Source of the DNA: Pannonibacter phragmitetus DSM 14782
GTDB lineage: Bacteria; Pseudomonadota; Alphaproteobacteria; Rhizobiales; Stappiaceae
Length of the DNA stretch: 64,000 nt
Assembly: GCF_000382365.1 (NCBI RefSeq)
Contig: NZ_KB908216.1
Coordinates: 350,116-414,115 of the forward strand
Reading direction: 5' to 3'
The notes beneath the pieces are model-generated. The model searched no databases, was not told the origin of the DNA, and saw only the letters and a list, made by a program, of their open reading frames with translations. Both the position numbers and the translations under genes were made by a program. Of this stretch, positions 61,785 to 64,000 are shown piece by piece. Every line of letters starts with the position of its first letter. Positions within the stretch are counted from its first letter, which is position 1.

Positions 61785-62248
61785 CACAGGCCGAAGATCA
61801 GAGAGCAAGGCGACCCGTGTCATACGACACGGAGCCTTGCGAGGGGCGGCGAGCCTCCCCTTCGAACCCCTCCGGCGCAAGCCCCGGCGGTCTCTCCGAG
61901 ACCGTGGTCTTGCGATGTACAGCGGCGGAAAAAAAGGAACTGAAGCGCAACGCCGCGATGGCAGGCCTGAGCATCTCGGTGATGCTGCGGGGCTCCCTGA
62001 GCCTGATCAAGCCTTCGCGCCGCCGCCCGGCACCTAAGGCCGATCCGCAGCTGCTGGCCGCACTCAGCCGCATGGGAACCAATCTCAACCAGATTGCACA
62101 CGCGGTGAATTCCGCCCGCGCCATGGGGGACATGCATCAGCTGGATGCGCTCGCCCTTCTTTCGGCCTTGCTGAGCATTGACCGGCAGCTTTCCCTCACG
62201 CTCGCCCGCCATGCCGGGGAAGGCGGGGAAGGTGAGGCGGCATGCTGA
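61781..62248 (+). CDS. mobC: MobC-type mobilisation accessory protein
   Basis: The 155-aa protein has the MobC pattern: VVLRCTAAEKKELKRNAAMAG and LLAALSRMGTNLNQIAHAVNSA, which help the relaxase open oriT. It starts with GTG 61781, overlapping the previous stop, with GGAGG 8-9 nt upstream. The ATG of the relaxase overlaps its end by 7 nt. The first 50 residues are low-complexity and Ser/Pro/Gly-rich. Confidence 0.88.
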   Translation: MTQAEDQRARRPVSYDTEPCEGRRASPSNPSGASPGGLSETVVLRCTAAEKKELKRNAAMAGLSISVMLRGSLSLIKPSRRRPAPKADPQLLAALSRMGTNLNQIAHAVNSARAMGDMHQLDALALLSALLSIDRQLSLTLARHAGEGGEGEAAC

Positions 62249-62992
62249 TCAAGTTCTTTCCCAATGGGCGGGGCGGCGGCGATGCCCCGGTGAATTATCT
62301 CACCGCCGCAACCGTTCTCGCCTATGACGCAAGCCGAGCGCTGATGCGTGATGAGGCGGGGCGCGCCATGACCCGGCACCGCGAGCCCCTGCCCGAGGTC
62401 CTGGCCGGAGACCCAGAGCGCACCCGGCTGCTGATTGATGCTTGCCCGCACCAATGGACCTACCGTTCTGGCGTGATCAGCTTTGCCGCTGAAGACGCGC
62501 CAGACGAAGCTCAGCAGCGGCGCACAATGGAGGCCTTTGAAGACCTTGCCTTTGCAGGGCTTGAGCGGGATCAGGTGGACATGCTGTGGGTGCGCCATCG
62601 CCACGAAGGGCGCGTCGAGCTTCACTTCCTGACCCCGCGCATGGAACTTGGTTCCGGCAGAAGCCTCAACATTGCGCCGCCCGGCTACCGCAAGGCCATG
62701 GATGCCCTGCGGGACGTTCTGAACAAGACCTACGGCTGGGCAGACCCCGAAGATCCAGCCCGCGCCAGAGATGCAAGGCCCCAACTGGAAGCCAGGGTCC
62801 GGGCGCAGGGGCGCGAGGAGATCCAGCACTGGCTGGAGGACCTGACTGCCGAGGGGCGCATCACGGACCGCAAGACAATGCTGGAGGCGCTGGAAAGCGC
62901 CGGCTTCAACCTGCCCCGCCAGGGCAAGGCCTACCTCACAGTTGAAGATCCGGACAGCGGAACACGCTGGCGGCTCAAAGGAGAAATGTTTC

Positions 62993-63601
62993 ATGCAGAC
63001 TGGACGCGAGAGAAGACCGCTTTCCGAGCGCTTGAGCGAGAACATGGAGAGCCTGCGCCGGGCGCAGAACGGTCAACAACAGGGTCTGAACTTGCCAGAA
63101 CCGCAACAGCCCGTCTTGCCGGGCTTGCCCTTGCAGACTTGCGAGCAAGGCTTGCGCAGCATGTGGAAAGACGCGCAAGCTACAATCGCAAGCGATATCC
63201 GCACATCGCAAGAGGCGCTGGAACGCAGGCTCAACAGCAGCTTCAGCGAGATGCTGAACAAGAGCCTGAGCGCACAGCAGCAGGCGGAGAACGCTCATCA
63301 GAGGACCGTTCTGCAGAGCCTCAAGCAACTGGAGACAGAGGCCTGCCAACAGGCCCAGATGATCAGCTTCAGGCAACGCTGGCAGACGCTGGCTTTGACC
63401 GCTCTTTTCTCGATGCTGATCACCCTGGCTGCGGTGATGGCCGCCGACAGCCACCTCAGAGGCACACTGCTCTACGCAGCCCTGAATGGGGTGAAACATG
63501 GAGCGAAGGACTTCACGGCCCTCTACTACGACACAAGAACGGGGGAAGTCCGCTGGTGCAAGGAGAGCGCAAACCGGTTCATTTGCAGGGAGAGCAGATA
63601 A
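62993..63601 (+). CDS. MobB/MbeB-like protein nested in the relaxase gene
   Basis: The 202-aa product is read in another frame of the relaxase gene. Its ATG has AAGGAG 9 nt upstream. It has a Gln/Glu-rich coiled-coil segment (about residues 55-120; SQEALERRLN, NKSLSAQQQAENAHQRT) and one membrane helix (TLALTALFSMLITLAAVMAA). A nested coiled-coil or membrane protein is the mark of MobB of RSF1010 and MbeB of ColE1, which stabilise the relaxosome or anchor it to the transfer channel. Sequence similarity is weak; the call rests on position and structure. Confidence 0.65.
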   Translation: MQTGRERRPLSERLSENMESLRRAQNGQQQGLNLPEPQQPVLPGLPLQTCEQGLRSMWKDAQATIASDIRTSQEALERRLNSSFSEMLNKSLSAQQQAENAHQRTVLQSLKQLETEACQQAQMISFRQRWQTLALTALFSMLITLAAVMAADSHLRGTLLYAALNGVKHGAKDFTALYYDTRTGEVRWCKESANRFICRESR

Positions 63602-63720
63602 ATGACGCAGGTCTTTCAGTCTGGCAGCCCAAAGAGGCCCCATCCCGGGGACGCGGAGCACCCGCAGATGCTGACACCGCTCGAGCGCGAGTTGCTGACC
63701 TTGGTCGAGCGGTTGAACAT
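63602..63720 (+). pseudogene. MbeD/MobD-like gene start, cut by the IS
   Basis: An ATG directly follows the nested mobB-like stop, with GGGAG upstream. The frame encodes LTPLERELLTLVERLN, which resembles the helical N-terminus of MbeD/MobD, and then enters IS sequence at about 63721 and runs on to 63985. In ColE1 mbeD is also nested in mbeA behind mbeB. Only about 40 residues are original. Confidence 0.45.
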
Positions 63721-63721
63721 G

Positions 63722-64000
63722 GGAGTGTCAGGAATTTCGTGTACGGGCGTGCGGTTGAACATTTCTGTTTACGCCCTCGCGGCTTGGAAACGGTCCGCGA
63801 AGAGAACTGCGAATTGGGATTTAGCCATCGCCCATTCTCTGGCTGGCATTTTCCACTCTTTCTCCGATCTGTTCAAGACCAGATACAGGAGTTTGGTGGC
63901 CGCCTCGTCAGAGGGGAAGTGGCCCCTTGCCCGTACCGCGCGGCGTAGCTTGGAATTCAAGGCCTCGATGGCATTCGTCGTATAAATGATCCGCCGGACA
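63722..64000 (-). mobile_element. IS256-family insertion sequence, one end
   Basis: The IS enters at about 63722 with an end of the type GGAGTGTCAGGAATTTCGTG, as seen at the termini of IS256-group elements, and continues past the window. The other end and the target duplication are not visible. Confidence 0.75.
63769..63999 (-). CDS. IS256-family (mutator-type) transposase, C-terminal part
   Basis: Read on the minus strand, the frame is open from the window edge to a stop at 63769 and encodes the well-known C-terminus of IS256-type transposases: RIIYTTNAIEALNSKLRRAV, the helix holding the final catalytic Glu region, then KLLYLVLNRSEKEWKMP and the tail QFAVLFADRF. The N-terminal two thirds, with the two catalytic aspartates, lie outside the window. 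Confidence 0.9.
   Translation of the reverse strand, partial: VRRIIYTTNAIEALNSKLRRAVRARGHFPSDEAATKLLYLVLNRSEKEWKMPAREWAMAKSQFAVLFADRFQAARA

Larger units (their letters stand above)
62242..63948 (+). pseudogene. Relaxase (MbeA/MobA type) truncated by an IS256-family insertion
   Basis: The relaxase nicks oriT and leads DNA transfer. Its N-terminus has the probable catalytic tyrosine (Y19 in APVNYLTA) and the metal-binding region VRHRHEGRVELHF with H119, E126 and H128. This keeps the H-x6-E-x-N spacing reported for ColE1 MbeA, with N replaced by H. Genuine relaxase sequence ends near 63721; residues after about 493 are translated IS sequence, read in antisense to the transposase. Whether the truncated protein works is unknown. 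A second gene is nested within it from 62993. Confidence 0.8.

Noticed and set aside
63721..63985. C-terminal extensions of the relaxase and mobD-like frames
   Set aside because: They are translations of IS256 sequence in frames opposite to the transposase and not real domains.

Overview
The window is GC-rich alphaproteobacterial chromosome, most likely from the order Hyphomicrobiales (Rhizobiales) and possibly a Stappiaceae-type genus. That placement is inferred from four things: the gene order phoH-ybeY-corC-lnt-XRE-metK-trmB-rimP-nusA-ylxR-infB-rbfA-truB-rpsO-pnp, a rhizobial-type PmtA, a Fur/Mur-type regulator, and the aerobic cobFGHIJKLM pathway. CtrA-like and RpoH-like promoter sites agree with it. 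No species can be named from sequence reading alone.

Layout. Bases 1-11.3 kb hold stress and housekeeping genes: the tail of a MacB-like permease, alkB, dnaK and dnaJ split by an FkbM methyltransferase gene, pmtA, an FMN reductase, hslV and hslU split by a membrane-protein gene, a universal stress protein and an Nfu-type Fe-S scaffold. Bases 11.4-35.3 kb are core translation, RNA and envelope genes: tsaB, rimI, fur/mur, plsC, miaB, phoH, ybeY, corC, lnt, a PraR-like regulator, metK, trmB, the rimP-nusA-ylxR-infB-rbfA-truB block, rpsO, pnp, dapB and gpmA.

Bases 35.4-50.9 kb are centred on vitamin B12. One cobalamin riboswitch precedes a small ORF, a BtuFCD-like importer and a pseudoazurin. 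A second precedes the B12-independent class Ib ribonucleotide reductase nrdHIEF. The aerobic corrin-ring genes cobF-M follow on the other strand, with cobK inverted inside them. Together this looks like a B12 economy: make it, import it, and switch off the B12-independent reductase when B12 is present.

Bases 51.1-60.4 kb are accessory metabolism and signalling: a Tat-exported GMC oxidoreductase, an aldehyde dehydrogenase and an AraC/FeaR-like regulator, then a GGDEF-EAL protein behind a CtrA box, an RlpA-like protein, a possible small RNA, and an Fe-S photolyase/cryptochrome.

From a tRNA-Arg(CCG) at 60.8 kb to the window end lies a mobile element. It carries an HTH initiator-like gene that contains its own palindromic iterons and an AT-rich tract, as in a lambda-O-type origin. 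A ColE1-style mobilisation cassette follows (mobC, a relaxase, a mobB-like gene nested in another frame of the relaxase, and a mobD-like start), broken by an IS256-family insertion that runs off the window. This region is the most novel part of the window.
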